Source: Bacteroidia bacterium
Lineage (GTDB): Bacteria; Bacteroidota; Bacteroidia; UKL13-3
Reading direction: 5' to 3'
Assembly (NCBI GenBank): GCA_019695215.1
Contig: JAIBAK010000002.1
Span: 1-64,000, forward strand
DNA: 64,000 nt
Each line of letters begins with the position of its first letter. The first letter of the stretch is position 1. Under the pieces are notes generated by a model, which made no database searches, had not been told where the DNA came from, and saw only the letters and a list, made by a program, of their open reading frames with translations. Made by a program: the position numbers and the translations under genes. Shown here in pieces: positions 45,429-53,997 of the stretch.

Positions 45429-45468
45429 TTTATTGATTGTTAATTTAGCCTTGCGAAAATAGGTAATA

Positions 45469-45552
45469 AAAAAGCCCCCACAAGGTTTTAGCCCTGCATA
45501 GCATCCACAGGGTTTTGCACATTGCAGGTTCAACAAACTATGAGGGCTTTTT
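45469..45552. other. Structured element between divergent ftsX and leuS
   Basis: Outer arms AAAAAGCCC (45469-45477) and GGGCTTTTT (45544-45552) enclose about 66 bases, and inside them CCTGCA (45493-45498) pairs with TGCAGG (45523-45528). Each strand ends in a T tract, so either could be a small RNA with its own terminator or a leader attenuator. A hairpin of terminator type between two divergent genes is unusual. I see no codon-type leader peptide and no T-box. Unnamed. Confidence 0.5.
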
Positions 45553-45584
45553 GCTATTTTGCGGGCCAATTGCAACTACACCAC

Positions 45585-48500
45585 ATGACGGAATACGACT
45601 TTAGCAGGATAGAGAAATACTGGCAGCAGCGATGGGCGGAACAAAAAACCTATCAAACTTCTATTGACCCGGATAAACCCAAGTACTATGTGCTCGATAT
45701 GTTTCCTTACCCATCGGGAGCAGGGTTACACGTGGGACATCCGCTGGGGTATATTGCCTCCGATATTGTGGCCCGTTACAAAAAACTGAAAGGATTTAAT
45801 GTGCTGCATCCGATGGGTTACGATGCCTTTGGGTTACCGGCCGAACAATATGCCATTCAAACCGGACAGCATCCGGCTGTTACTACCAAAAATAATATTG
45901 ACCGTTACCGTGAGCAGTTAGATAAGATAGGGCTGGGCTACGACTGGGACAGGGAAATTAAAACCTGCGACCCCGATTATTACCGGTGGACCCAATGGAT
46001 ATTTATTCAATTATTCAACAGCTGGTACAATCACGAAACCGACAAAGCCGAGCCTATTGAAAACCTCATCCGGCATTTTGAAACCGAGGGATTTCATGAT
46101 GACCACCACCCTATTATTACGGGCAATATTGAACACTCGGTTGCATCTTTTACTGCTGCCGAATGGAAAAGTTTCAGTGAGAAAAAACAGCAGGAAATTC
46201 TGCTCAATTTCAGGTTGGCGTATATCAGTGAAGCCTATGTAAACTGGTGCCCGGCTTTGGGAACCGTACTGGCCAATGACGAAGTAAAAGACGGGGTGAG
46301 CGAACGCGGTGGTTATCCTGTGGAGCGAAAACTGATGAAACAATGGAGCCTTCGCATTACCGCTTATGCCGAACGGTTGCTGAACGACTTAAATACCATT
46401 GACTGGAGCGACAGCATTAAAGAAGCCCAACGCAACTGGATTGGAAAATCGGAAGGGAGCAGTTTAACATTTGCAGTTGAAAATGCCGCTTCGGCTATTG
46501 AAGTTTTCACTACCCGCCCCGATACTATTTTCGGAGTCACTTTTATTACCCTGGCACCCGAGCACGAACTGATTGAACAACTAACCACCGCTCAATACAA
46601 AAAGCAGGTGGACGACTATGTGCATTACGCCAAAAACCGCAGCGAGCGCGAGCGGCAGGCCGATGTAAAAAAAATAACCGGACAGTTTACCGGAGCGTAT
46701 GCCATTCATCCTTTCAGCGGTAAAAAAATACCGGTGTGGATTGGTGAATATGTATTGGCAGGTTATGGAACCGGAGCTGTGATGGGTGTACCTGGCCACG
46801 ACAGCCGCGACCACGCCTTTGCCAAACATTTCGGGTTGGATATTGTAGAGGTGGTTGAAGCACCGGACGACCATAATATTCAGGAAGCTTCGTACGATGC
46901 GAAGGAAGGGAAATTAATTAACTCCGGTTTCTTAAACGGATTAGATGTAAAAGCTGCTCTGAAAAAAACCATTGAGGCCATTGAGCAAAAAGGAATAGGA
47001 GAAGGCAAAACCAATTACCGCCTGCGCGATGCAGTGTTTGGACGCCAGCGCTACTGGGGCGAACCCATTCCGGTGTATTACAAGGAAGGTATTCCTTATG
47101 CGTTGCCCGAAAATGAATTGCCTTTATTGCTTCCGGAGGTAGATAAATATTTGCCTACTGAAGATGGTGAACCGCCATTAGCCCGGGCTCACAACTGGAA
47201 ATACCAGGGACAGTACGATTACGAGCACACTACCATGCCCGGATGGGCAGGCAGCAGCTGGTATTTTTTGCGGTATATGGACCCGAAGAATAAAACACAT
47301 TTTGCCTCGAAGGAAGCCATTGAATACTGGCAACAGGTGGATTTATACTTAGGCGGTAGTGAACATGCCACCGGCCACTTGCTGTACGTACGTTTCTGGA
47401 CCAAATTTTTATACGATCTGGGGCATATTCCGGTAAACGAACCAGCTAAAAAATTAGTGAATCAGGGGATGATACAGGGGAGAACCGAACAAATTTTCAT
47501 GCTTAATCTCAACTTTAAAGAGTTTGAAAATAATGCTGGAGGAAGGTTGGACAGATTCCCGTGCTTCAATCAGAAAACAAATCTTTGGGAAAATGTAAAA
47601 CTAAAAGAGGAAAAAGAAGGGGAACTTAGTTTTATAAGTGGAGATTTAACTGATGATCCAGATTTTATTAACTTCATTACAGCAAATTCACTGAGGCCAA
47701 ACACATCTCCAATATATGTTAATATTAAAAACATAAGCTACGATTCTAATATTACAAACTATGGAGTTCTTGACATTGATACCTTTATTAATAATAGTGA
47801 GTTTGATGTAGGGACAAGGGAATGGTACAAAACAGCGCGCTTTATTACGAAAAATGGATTTAGATATGGTCACTCTCGTCAATTCTACACCATTGACTCT
47901 AATTATCAAGAAAAGGACTTTGAAATCAATGGAATTATTGAAAGAAAAGAGACTGTTGACTTTAAAAAAATCGAAACAGTGAATCAATCTTTTTTGACAA
48001 AATCCTTGCTAAATGATAAAATCTCTAAGTCAAAGAAAAACGTAGTAAATCCGGATGATATCATTAACCAATACGGAGCCGACACCCTGCGCTTGTACGA
48101 GATGTTTCTGGGCCCATTGGAACAAAGCAAACCGTGGAGCACACAGGGCATTGAAGGTACTTTCCGTTTTTTGAAAAAATTGTGGCGTTTGTTTTACAAT
48201 CAAAACGGGGAATGGATGCTTGTTGATGAAGCACCGACCCCTGCCGAGCTGAAAGTGCTGCATAAAACCATCAAAAAAGTGCAGGAAGATATAGAGAACC
48301 TTTCGTTCAATACCTCGGTAAGTGCGTTTATGGTTTGTGTAAACGAGCTGGGAGATTTAAAATGCAGCAAAAAAAGTGTGCTCAGCGATTTGCTCATCCT
48401 CCTCTCTCCCTTTGCCCCGCATATCTGCGAAGAGTTGTGGAGCAAAGCCGGAAATAAAGAAAGTATTACGCGTGCAAATTTCCCGGTGTTTAATGAAAAT

Positions 48501-48701
48501 TACTTAGTAGAAAGTCATTTCAGCTACCCTATTTCCATTAACGGAAAAGTACGTACCAATATTGAAATGGACCTGAGTTTGGACAGCAAGGAAGTGGAAA
48601 GCCGGGTGATGGCCGATGAAACCGTGCAAAAATGGCTCGAAGGTAAACAGCCTAAAAAAGTGATTCATGTTAAGGGCAGAATTGTGAATGTGGTAGTGTA
48701 A
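45585..48701 (+). CDS. leuS: Leucyl-tRNA synthetase with expanded leucine-specific region
   Basis: The enzyme charges tRNA-Leu in the cytoplasm. With ATG 45585 it has 1038 residues. The start [12 protein letters not shown] is normal, the HIGH signature appears as HVGH in [13 protein letters not shown], the editing domain is present ([10 protein letters not shown]), and the KMSKS motif reads KISKS at 812-816. Family members in this phylum are about 930-945 residues. The extra length lies between MIQGR (about 628) and KISKS, where about 180 residues replace the usual 85, and this stretch (nt about 47500-48040) is visibly richer in A and T than its flanks. The anticodon-binding domain follows normally. 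The frame is intact, so it is likely functional. Confidence 0.95.
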   Translation: MTEYDFSRIEKYWQQRWAEQKTYQTSIDPDKPKYYVLDMFPYPSGAGLHVGHPLGYIASDIVARYKKLKGFNVLHPMGYDAFGLPAEQYAIQTGQHPAVTTKNNIDRYREQLDKIGLGYDWDREIKTCDPDYYRWTQWIFIQLFNSWYNHETDKAEPIENLIRHFETEGFHDDHHPIITGNIEHSVASFTAAEWKSFSEKKQQEILLNFRLAYISEAYVNWCPALGTVLANDEVKDGVSERGGYPVERKLMKQWSLRITAYAERLLNDLNTIDWSDSIKEAQRNWIGKSEGSSLTFAVENAASAIEVFTTRPDTIFGVTFITLAPEHELIEQLTTAQYKKQVDDYVHYAKNRSERERQADVKKITGQFTGAYAIHPFSGKKIPVWIGEYVLAGYGTGAVMGVPGHDSRDHAFAKHFGLDIVEVVEAPDDHNIQEASYDAKEGKLINSGFLNGLDVKAALKKTIEAIEQKGIGEGKTNYRLRDAVFGRQRYWGEPIPVYYKEGIPYALPENELPLLLPEVDKYLPTEDGEPPLARAHNWKYQGQYDYEHTTMPGWAGSSWYFLRYMDPKNKTHFASKEAIEYWQQVDLYLGGSEHATGHLLYVRFWTKFLYDLGHIPVNEPAKKLVNQGMIQGRTEQIFMLNLNFKEFENNAGGRLDRFPCFNQKTNLWENVKLKEEKEGELSFISGDLTDDPDFINFITANSLRPNTSPIYVNIKNISYDSNITNYGVLDIDTFINNSEFDVGTREWYKTARFITKNGFRYGHSRQFYTIDSNYQEKDFEINGIIERKETVDFKKIETVNQSFLTKSLLNDKISKSKKNVVNPDDIINQYGADTLRLYEMFLGPLEQSKPWSTQGIEGTFRFLKKLWRLFYNQNGEWMLVDEAPTPAELKVLHKTIKKVQEDIENLSFNTSVSAFMVCVNELGDLKCSKKSVLSDLLILLSPFAPHICEELWSKAGNKESITRANFPVFNENYLVESHFSYPISINGKVRTNIEMDLSLDSKEVESRVMADETVQKWLEGKQPKKVIHVKGRIVNVVV

Positions 48702-48738
48702 TATTGGGAAGTTGTGGTACCAGTGAAGTTCGCATTCA

Positions 48739-48785
48739 TCCCCCTACCCCCTTCGCTTACACGCAAACCTGCCCTGCAAGGGGGA
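48739..48785. repeat. C-rich/G-rich inverted repeat upstream of the paralog gene
   Basis: CCCCCTT (48747-48753) and AAGGGGG (48778-48784) form a 7-bp stem, preceded by a second CCCCCT run at 48740. It resembles dispersed intergenic repeats of this phylum. It overlaps an open frame upstream of the next gene's likely start. Confidence 0.5.
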
Positions 48786-48788
48786 CAG

Positions 48789-49793
48789 TTGATACGGGTA
48801 TTACTTTTTATTTTATTCAGCACGTGCGCTGTCGCACTGGCGCAAAAAAATAAAATTGTAGTAACCCATGCAGTGCAGGTAATAACCGTGCAATATTTCT
48901 CTGAAGACTGGGAAAAAATAAAAGAAATTAAGCTTCCTATTCAATCCACAGGCGGGTGGCCGGTAACAGATGCCTACCACACTATGGGAGATTACCAAAG
49001 CATGCAACTGAATAAAGAAGGCAACGTGCTTTTTGTTTTTTTATATGACGGGTATGAAGGAACCGATGAAGAACCCGAACCTGCGCATAGTTTTACTGCC
49101 CTTTACAAATTTGATTTAACTTACAAAAGAGGTGAAAAGGTTTTTGAAATTCCAAGAAGCAACCATGTAATGTGGAAATACCTTGAACAAAGAAACAGCA
49201 TTTTATATTATGATGACAGCCTGAGTACGTTTACAGAAGCAGATTTGTTGACGGGGCAAAAAAAACCATTGTGCCCGGTGGCTTTTAATGGTACTTCCAT
49301 GCAGCTTACCCCCACCGATACCGACTTTGTTTTTGTTTACACACGTAATGACTCCATCCTAAAAACAACTTATTCCTTTCGCACAGGTGTAACTCAAACT
49401 ATATTTCTGTTTGGCTATCCCGATTTTTCAAGTTACCATAAGCAAAACCTGCTGGTGCTTGGCCCTTCATGGAAAGGAAATATTTCGTTTGTGGTAACTC
49501 CCTATAAAAAATACACAGCCAATATTCCTTTTAGCAATTTTAACTCGTACTGGAAAAATGAAGATCAGTTTTACATCATCCAAAAAAGTGGAATTGCCAT
49601 TTATAATACCCGTTTTCAGCTCATCAAATCCTACTACCTGGAACATCCGCACATTTATGCCAACCTGTCAGCGGGACTTTTAATTTCCTATGGCAATCAA
49701 AGTTTTGCATTTATTGATCATGAGCTAACCACCTTAACCAACCTGCCTCAGGTGCATGATAATTTCATTTCCTGTATTGCAGAAAGCCATTAG
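48789..49793 (+). CDS. Secreted protein, first of a tandem paralogous pair
   Basis: This protein of about 334 residues has a signal peptide (IRVLLFILFSTCAVALAQ). The TTG at 48789 is taken as the start because it directly precedes the signal; the open frame reaches 48714 through a C-rich repeat that is not likely coding. The mature part shares motifs with the next gene: SMQLNKEGNVLFVF against SMQLNTEGTFLYFF, and WKYLEQRNSILYYDDS against WKYLDERNSILYYDEI. I recognise no domain; the strand-rich character could be a beta propeller. Its function is unknown. Confidence 0.65.
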   Translation: MIRVLLFILFSTCAVALAQKNKIVVTHAVQVITVQYFSEDWEKIKEIKLPIQSTGGWPVTDAYHTMGDYQSMQLNKEGNVLFVFLYDGYEGTDEEPEPAHSFTALYKFDLTYKRGEKVFEIPRSNHVMWKYLEQRNSILYYDDSLSTFTEADLLTGQKKPLCPVAFNGTSMQLTPTDTDFVFVYTRNDSILKTTYSFRTGVTQTIFLFGYPDFSSYHKQNLLVLGPSWKGNISFVVTPYKKYTANIPFSNFNSYWKNEDQFYIIQKSGIAIYNTRFQLIKSYYLEHPHIYANLSAGLLISYGNQSFAFIDHELTTLTNLPQVHDNFISCIAESH

Positions 49794-49854
49794 CTTTTTA
49801 AAATCCGATTTATTATTTTCGTAACGGAGGTCGTTTAACTAAGCACGACTTGGT

Positions 49855-50856
49855 ATGAGGAAGTTGATTTTATTGTCTGCACCATTGCTGTGGCTGTCTG
49901 CGCATGCCCAAAAGCAATTGATTACAACATATAATGAGAGTCGTCAGGAGATTACTCTGCATTATTTTATTGGTAATTTTGAAGAGGAAGAAAGCAAGGT
50001 AAGTTTTAATATAGGCTACCTCAATGCTGTGCCCGCTTCCAACCCTTATTTCAGTAAGGGAGCCTGCCGGAGTATGCAATTGAATACAGAAGGCACCTTC
50101 CTGTATTTTTTCCTTACCGACAGGATTCCGGGAAACAGCAAATCGGGGTGGACCGCCTGTTTTAGTTTTGATATAAAAAATAAGATGGTTTCAAAACTAT
50201 TCCCTGTGGCTAAACAGTCGTACCTTATCTGGAAATACCTTGATGAAAGAAATTCCATCCTCTATTACGATGAAATTTCAGCCGCATTTATTGAAAAAAA
50301 TCTGAAGAGCCTCAGCAACGATACGCTGGTAAAACTTCAGATAAACAAATACGAATCGCATTTAGAAACCACCCGTGACGGTATTCTTTTTCACAGCATT
50401 TCGGGAGGGAAAATATGTACCTGGACCTATCGTTTTCAGGGACAAAAAAGTGAGATAACCTACGGAGCAGAGGCCGCCCATTTATGCGGAGCCAGAGATA
50501 AAATCATCACCGCCACTCCTGCCGATGATTTATCCTCGGTACAGTTATTTGGCGAAACGAAATTTTTTAACAAAAAAATAGGCCCGTATCTCCCCTATTG
50601 CTGCTGGAATACGGAACAAAGTTTTTGCATGGCTACCGAAAATCAACTTACCCTTTATAATGACGAACTGATTGAGCTGAGTTCCTTTGAAGCCTATAAG
50701 CCTTCGGTTTTGTGCTCTACCGGAAACGGATTAATCATTACGTATACCGATGCCGGGCAAAAAACAGTTTCGTGGGTGAACAATCACCTGCTCATGGAAA
50801 AAATAATTCCCGGTATTGCCTATCACACCATTTATCTGATCACTTCCTTACCTTAG
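49855..50856 (+). CDS. Secreted protein, second of a tandem paralogous pair
   Basis: This 333-residue protein has a signal peptide ending LSAHAQ. It is about the same length as its upstream neighbour and keeps the same order of motifs (HYFIGNFEEEE, CRSMQLNTEG, WKYLDERNSILYYDE). Weak overall identity suggests an old duplication. It is followed four bases later by the csaA start, so the genes may be one transcript. Its function is unknown. Confidence 0.7.
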   Translation: MRKLILLSAPLLWLSAHAQKQLITTYNESRQEITLHYFIGNFEEEESKVSFNIGYLNAVPASNPYFSKGACRSMQLNTEGTFLYFFLTDRIPGNSKSGWTACFSFDIKNKMVSKLFPVAKQSYLIWKYLDERNSILYYDEISAAFIEKNLKSLSNDTLVKLQINKYESHLETTRDGILFHSISGGKICTWTYRFQGQKSEITYGAEAAHLCGARDKIITATPADDLSSVQLFGETKFFNKKIGPYLPYCCWNTEQSFCMATENQLTLYNDELIELSSFEAYKPSVLCSTGNGLIITYTDAGQKTVSWVNNHLLMEKIIPGIAYHTIYLITSLP

Positions 50857-50860
50857 CGGT

Positions 50861-51199
50861 ATGGATATACTTACATGGAACGAATTTGAACGGGTGGATA
50901 TGCGTTGCGGCACCATTGTGCGGGTAGAAGATTTTCCGGAAGCACGCAAACCTGCTTACCGGGTGTGGGTGGATTTTGGGGAAGAGTTGGGCATAAAAAA
51001 AACCAGTGCTCAAATTACCGCCCTGTACCTTAAAGAAGAGCTAATCGGCAAACAAATTATTGGCGTGGTAAATTTTGCGCCTAAGCAAATTGGGAAATTT
51101 ACTTCTGAATTTTTGCTTACCGGATTTGCTGATGAAAGCGGTGCGATTGTGATAGCTACCACCGGAAAGCCTGTTCCTAACGGAAGGCGTTTGATGTAA
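50861..51199 (+). CDS. csaA: CsaA/YgjH-like tRNA-binding protein
   Basis: This 112-residue protein is a single OB fold related to the tRNA-binding domain of methionyl-tRNA synthetase (DMRCGTIVRVEDFPEARKPA, GVVNFAPKQIGKFTSEFLL, ending KPVPNGRRLM). CsaA in Bacillus is described as a chaperone with RNA-binding features, probably a dimer. It lies four bases after the second paralog and is convergent with the DUF421 gene, with a long palindrome between. Confidence 0.9.
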   Translation: MDILTWNEFERVDMRCGTIVRVEDFPEARKPAYRVWVDFGEELGIKKTSAQITALYLKEELIGKQIIGVVNFAPKQIGKFTSEFLLTGFADESGAIVIATTGKPVPNGRRLM

Positions 51200-51227
51200 G
51201 TAACATAAAAGGCTATACCAAATTAAA

Positions 51228-51293
51228 GTCATGCTGAATTCATTTCAGCATCCCTCACAATGGAAGCAGATGCTGAAATGAATTCAGCATGAC
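51228..51293. repeat. Perfect 25-bp palindromic repeat, copy 2
   Basis: The arms 51228-51252 and 51269-51293 are exact reverse complements (outer part GTCATGCTGAATTC), with a 16-base loop. It lies between two convergent genes, so it may act as a bidirectional terminator. The outer nine bases match the repeat at 24784-24855. Confidence 0.9.
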
Positions 51294-51309
51294 GAGGGAT
51301 GAACCGTAT

Positions 51310-51852
51310 TTAATTCTTCTTATACTTCGGGTGCAGTTGTTTGTGATGGCGTTTGTGAAAACTTTGCCCCGAAATTTCTTTAGACAAAACACTGATATTA
51401 CCATCCACTTCAAGCATGGCGAGTTCAACATCCTCTACCCGGCTTACTCCGTGTTCGCGCACCACGGCCTGTAATTCATCGGTAGTTATTTTCTCTTTTG
51501 CCATATTTTCCTCATGAATATTTCCCTTATAAATAAGCAGTACAGGTTCGCCTTCTATCAGTTCTTTAACCTTAGGACTTTTAAACATGGCTAACTTGAG
51601 CAAGTAATTAAGCACAAATAAAACTAGAGCTGCTGCCAGTCCGCCCCACAAAGAAGTATCGGGACCCACCATGGCATTTTGCACCGCGTTGCTGATGAGT
51701 AAAATTAAAACAAGGTCGGCTACCGAAAGCTGAGATAATTCTTTTTTCCCAAACAGGCGTATGGCCAGCAGCATAAACACGTATACCGCAACTGCCCGTA
51801 AGATGATATCCAAATAATTGGTGCCCGTAATAATTTCCAATGGGTGAAACAT
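51310..51852 (-). CDS. DUF421 membrane protein (YetF/YcaP family)
   Basis: This 180-residue protein has three transmembrane segments (about residues 14-34, 45-65, 71-88) and a cytoplasmic C-terminal domain. The family motif RLFGKKELSQLSVADLVLIL and the EGEPVLLIYKG strand match DUF421/YetF. Its role is not established. The gene is divergent from the FGE-like gene and convergent with csaA. Confidence 0.88.
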   Translation of the reverse strand: MFHPLEIITGTNYLDIILRAVAVYVFMLLAIRLFGKKELSQLSVADLVLILLISNAVQNAMVGPDTSLWGGLAAALVLFVLNYLLKLAMFKSPKVKELIEGEPVLLIYKGNIHEENMAKEKITTDELQAVVREHGVSRVEDVELAMLEVDGNISVLSKEISGQSFHKRHHKQLHPKYKKN

Positions 51853-51910
51853 CCTGCAAAATAGAAAAACAATTCACCAAATCCCGCATCTTTCCCTTAT
51901 TTTCGAACAC

Positions 51911-52744
51911 ATGTTTTTACGCAGTGTAATTTTCCTGCTGGCCGTTGCCGCATTTGCAGCCAAGGTAAAAGCCCAATCACTTCCATTTTGGAAACAAACC
52001 GAGCGCTCCATGAAAAAAGTGAGCGGTAATTTATATGCCTGCGAAACCGAAGTAAGCAATGCACAATACCTCACTTTTTTAAATTGGTGCGAGAAGAATG
52101 ATACTGCCTTGTACCATACCTGCCTCCCCGACAGCAATCAATGGTTTGCCGTAGGGGCTTCATCTTTAATCAGCACCTACCACCGTGAGGCTAAATATGG
52201 TTCCTATCCGGTAGTTAATATTTCGAAACAGGCGGCTATAGCCTATTGCAGCTGGCTTACCAAGCAATACATGCAGGCCGAAGGAAGGTTATATAAAACA
52301 ATTGTATTTCGTTTACCAAAAGACGATGAAGAATGGGCTAAGGCTGCACGGGGAACTCTGCCCGAAGGAACCCGTTATCCCTGGGGGAATGAGTACACTC
52401 ACGAAGTAAACGGACAATACCGTTGCAATTTTAACCGCTTAACTCAAAAGCCACCCGACTCAGTACTGAGTAAAGTGAACAATGGCGTTTATTTGGAAGT
52501 TACCCGCATCAGAGCCGGTGCGTTTGTACTATGTCCGGTAACATCATTTGCACCTAATTCCATCGGTCTGTATAACCTTTGCGGAAATGTAGCCGAAATG
52601 CTGGCCCTGCCCGATCGCACTAAAGGCGGCAGTTGGAACAGCGAGTGGAAGTTTATGCAAATAACAGCCCTTGATGAATATGAAGGAAGTTTGGTGCCCT
52701 CGCCCTATATCGGATTCAGGGTATTTATGGAGGTGATGCCGTGA
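51911..52744 (+). CDS. Formylglycine-generating-enzyme-like (SUMF1 fold) secreted protein
   Basis: This 277-residue protein has a signal peptide ending KVKAQ. It shows the FGE-sulfatase fold: ETEVSNAQYLTFLNWCEK at the start, RLPKDDEEWAKAARG, YPWGNEYTHEV, NLCGNVAEMLAL, KGGSWNSEW and IGFRVFMEV at the end. In this phylum, similar proteins include GldJ and GldK, but this one is shorter and lacks the extensions. The cysteine pair of true FGE is not clear, so it may be a structural or binding protein. It overlaps the glycosyltransferase gene by four bases (GTGA). Confidence 0.85.
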   Translation: MFLRSVIFLLAVAAFAAKVKAQSLPFWKQTERSMKKVSGNLYACETEVSNAQYLTFLNWCEKNDTALYHTCLPDSNQWFAVGASSLISTYHREAKYGSYPVVNISKQAAIAYCSWLTKQYMQAEGRLYKTIVFRLPKDDEEWAKAARGTLPEGTRYPWGNEYTHEVNGQYRCNFNRLTQKPPDSVLSKVNNGVYLEVTRIRAGAFVLCPVTSFAPNSIGLYNLCGNVAEMLALPDRTKGGSWNSEWKFMQITALDEYEGSLVPSPYIGFRVFMEVMP

Positions 52745-53973
52745 AATTATTTCTCCGGCACATACCTGACCTGCCCGATAAAAAATCGCTGTGGATACTG
52801 GCGCTGTTAACTGTAGTTGCACGTGTGTTGTTTATGCTGGTGTTTGTGGATTTGCGCGAGGAAAATTACTGGGAGTATGGAGAAATTGCACGCAACCTTA
52901 CCACGGGCAGAGGATATTCGCTCTTTTATTTACTACATGGCAAAATAGATATTTACTACAACCCCACTGCACATCCCTATCCATCCGCTTATGTACCTCC
53001 GGGATATGTGTTTTTTTTATACCCTTTTTTACTACTCAAAAATGTAGTGCTGCGCAATGTGTTTATTCTGCTCATTCAGCACTTAGTTGCTGCATTTACC
53101 TGTCAGTTCATTTTCCGGCTCACCCGACTTATTTTTAATACCGAAGCGGCATGGATAGCAGCTCTCCTGTTTGCCCTGCTGCCCGAAATGATTTATGCAA
53201 GCAACAGTTTTGGCCCAACCGCATTCTACCATTTTATTGTGGTGCTTATTTGCCTGCAGTTGCTGGTAAAAGACCCATCAATCCCCCGGGTTCTTTCAAT
53301 TGGAGGCTTGTTTGCAGCAGCCATGTATTTTAGAGGAGAAGTTGCCCTGTTTTTAGCCATTATTGTGGTGTTTTTTATTGTAACGCGAAAATTTTTAAGT
53401 GCAGTATTGCTTTTGCTTACTGCCCTGCTTTTATTACTTCCATGGCAAATACGAAACTACCACGTGTTTCATCATTATATCCCCATAAGCACCAGTACCG
53501 GAATTAACCTGTACCGGGGAAACAATGCCGATGGAATTGGAACCTGGGGATGGGAAAAAAATGTGTACAGCAACACCGGTTACCTGATGAAGGATTCCCT
53601 TTTTGAATTGCGTTTTTCGGGGGTTTATAAAAAACTGGCAATGGAATTTATAAGCGAAAATCCGAAAATAGTGGCCCTGAATGCGGTGAAAAAAACCGGT
53701 CATTTATGGCTGCTTCAACCCGATGATCCGCGCAGCCATCACATTGCTTACTGGTTGCCCTGGATGCTGGTTTTACTTAGTTTTTTTTACGGAATATTCC
53801 GTTCAAGGCCCCGGCACCAGTTGTATCCGCTTTATTTGTTTCTTATAAGTTGTTCAATCACTTGCATTATCTTTTTTGCCCTTCCAAGGTATCAAACCCT
53901 TATGAAAATTGCCGTTTTGCCGATAGCGGCCATTGGAATGATTGAAATCATTAAGCGATTTAGGAAACAGTAA
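52741..53973 (+). CDS. GT39-like membrane glycosyltransferase (ArnT/PMT family)
   Basis: This 410-residue polytopic protein of about ten transmembrane segments begins right after a GTG start that overlaps the preceding stop. It has the GT-C pattern: an early acidic loop (DLREENYWEYGEIARN), GYVFFLYPFLLLKN and a late region with RNYHVFHHYIPIS and YRGNNADG. It probably transfers sugar from a polyprenyl phosphate donor to an envelope acceptor. The acceptor is unknown, and its coupling to an FGE-like protein is unexplained. Confidence 0.8.
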   Translation: MKLFLRHIPDLPDKKSLWILALLTVVARVLFMLVFVDLREENYWEYGEIARNLTTGRGYSLFYLLHGKIDIYYNPTAHPYPSAYVPPGYVFFLYPFLLLKNVVLRNVFILLIQHLVAAFTCQFIFRLTRLIFNTEAAWIAALLFALLPEMIYASNSFGPTAFYHFIVVLICLQLLVKDPSIPRVLSIGGLFAAAMYFRGEVALFLAIIVVFFIVTRKFLSAVLLLLTALLLLLPWQIRNYHVFHHYIPISTSTGINLYRGNNADGIGTWGWEKNVYSNTGYLMKDSLFELRFSGVYKKLAMEFISENPKIVALNAVKKTGHLWLLQPDDPRSHHIAYWLPWMLVLLSFFYGIFRSRPRHQLYPLYLFLISCSITCIIFFALPRYQTLMKIAVLPIAAIGMIEIIKRFRKQ

Positions 53974-53975
53974 GT

Positions 53976-53992
53976 TACCTTTGTACAAAGGT
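53976..53992 (+). promoter_or_regulatory. -7 box within a 16-bp palindrome before pyrC
   Basis: TACCTTTG (53976-53983) fits TAnnTTTG, and ACCTTTGTACAAAGGT (53977-53992) is a perfect palindrome over it, ending five bases before the ATG at 53998. This could be an operator or a hairpin near the 5' end of the pyrC message. Confidence 0.55.
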
Positions 53993-53997
53993 TTCTC

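Noticed and set aside
45469..45552. T-box or leucine attenuator upstream of leuS
   Set aside because: No T-box consensus and no leucine-rich leader peptide seen; T-boxes are not expected in this phylum.
45429..45575. N-terminal extension of ftsX to 45575
   Set aside because: It runs over the hairpin element, has cysteine-rich nonsense sequence and no similarity to FtsX starts.
45585..48701. leuS as a pseudogene because of the odd middle
   Set aside because: The frame is intact for 1038 codons and both signature motifs are present.
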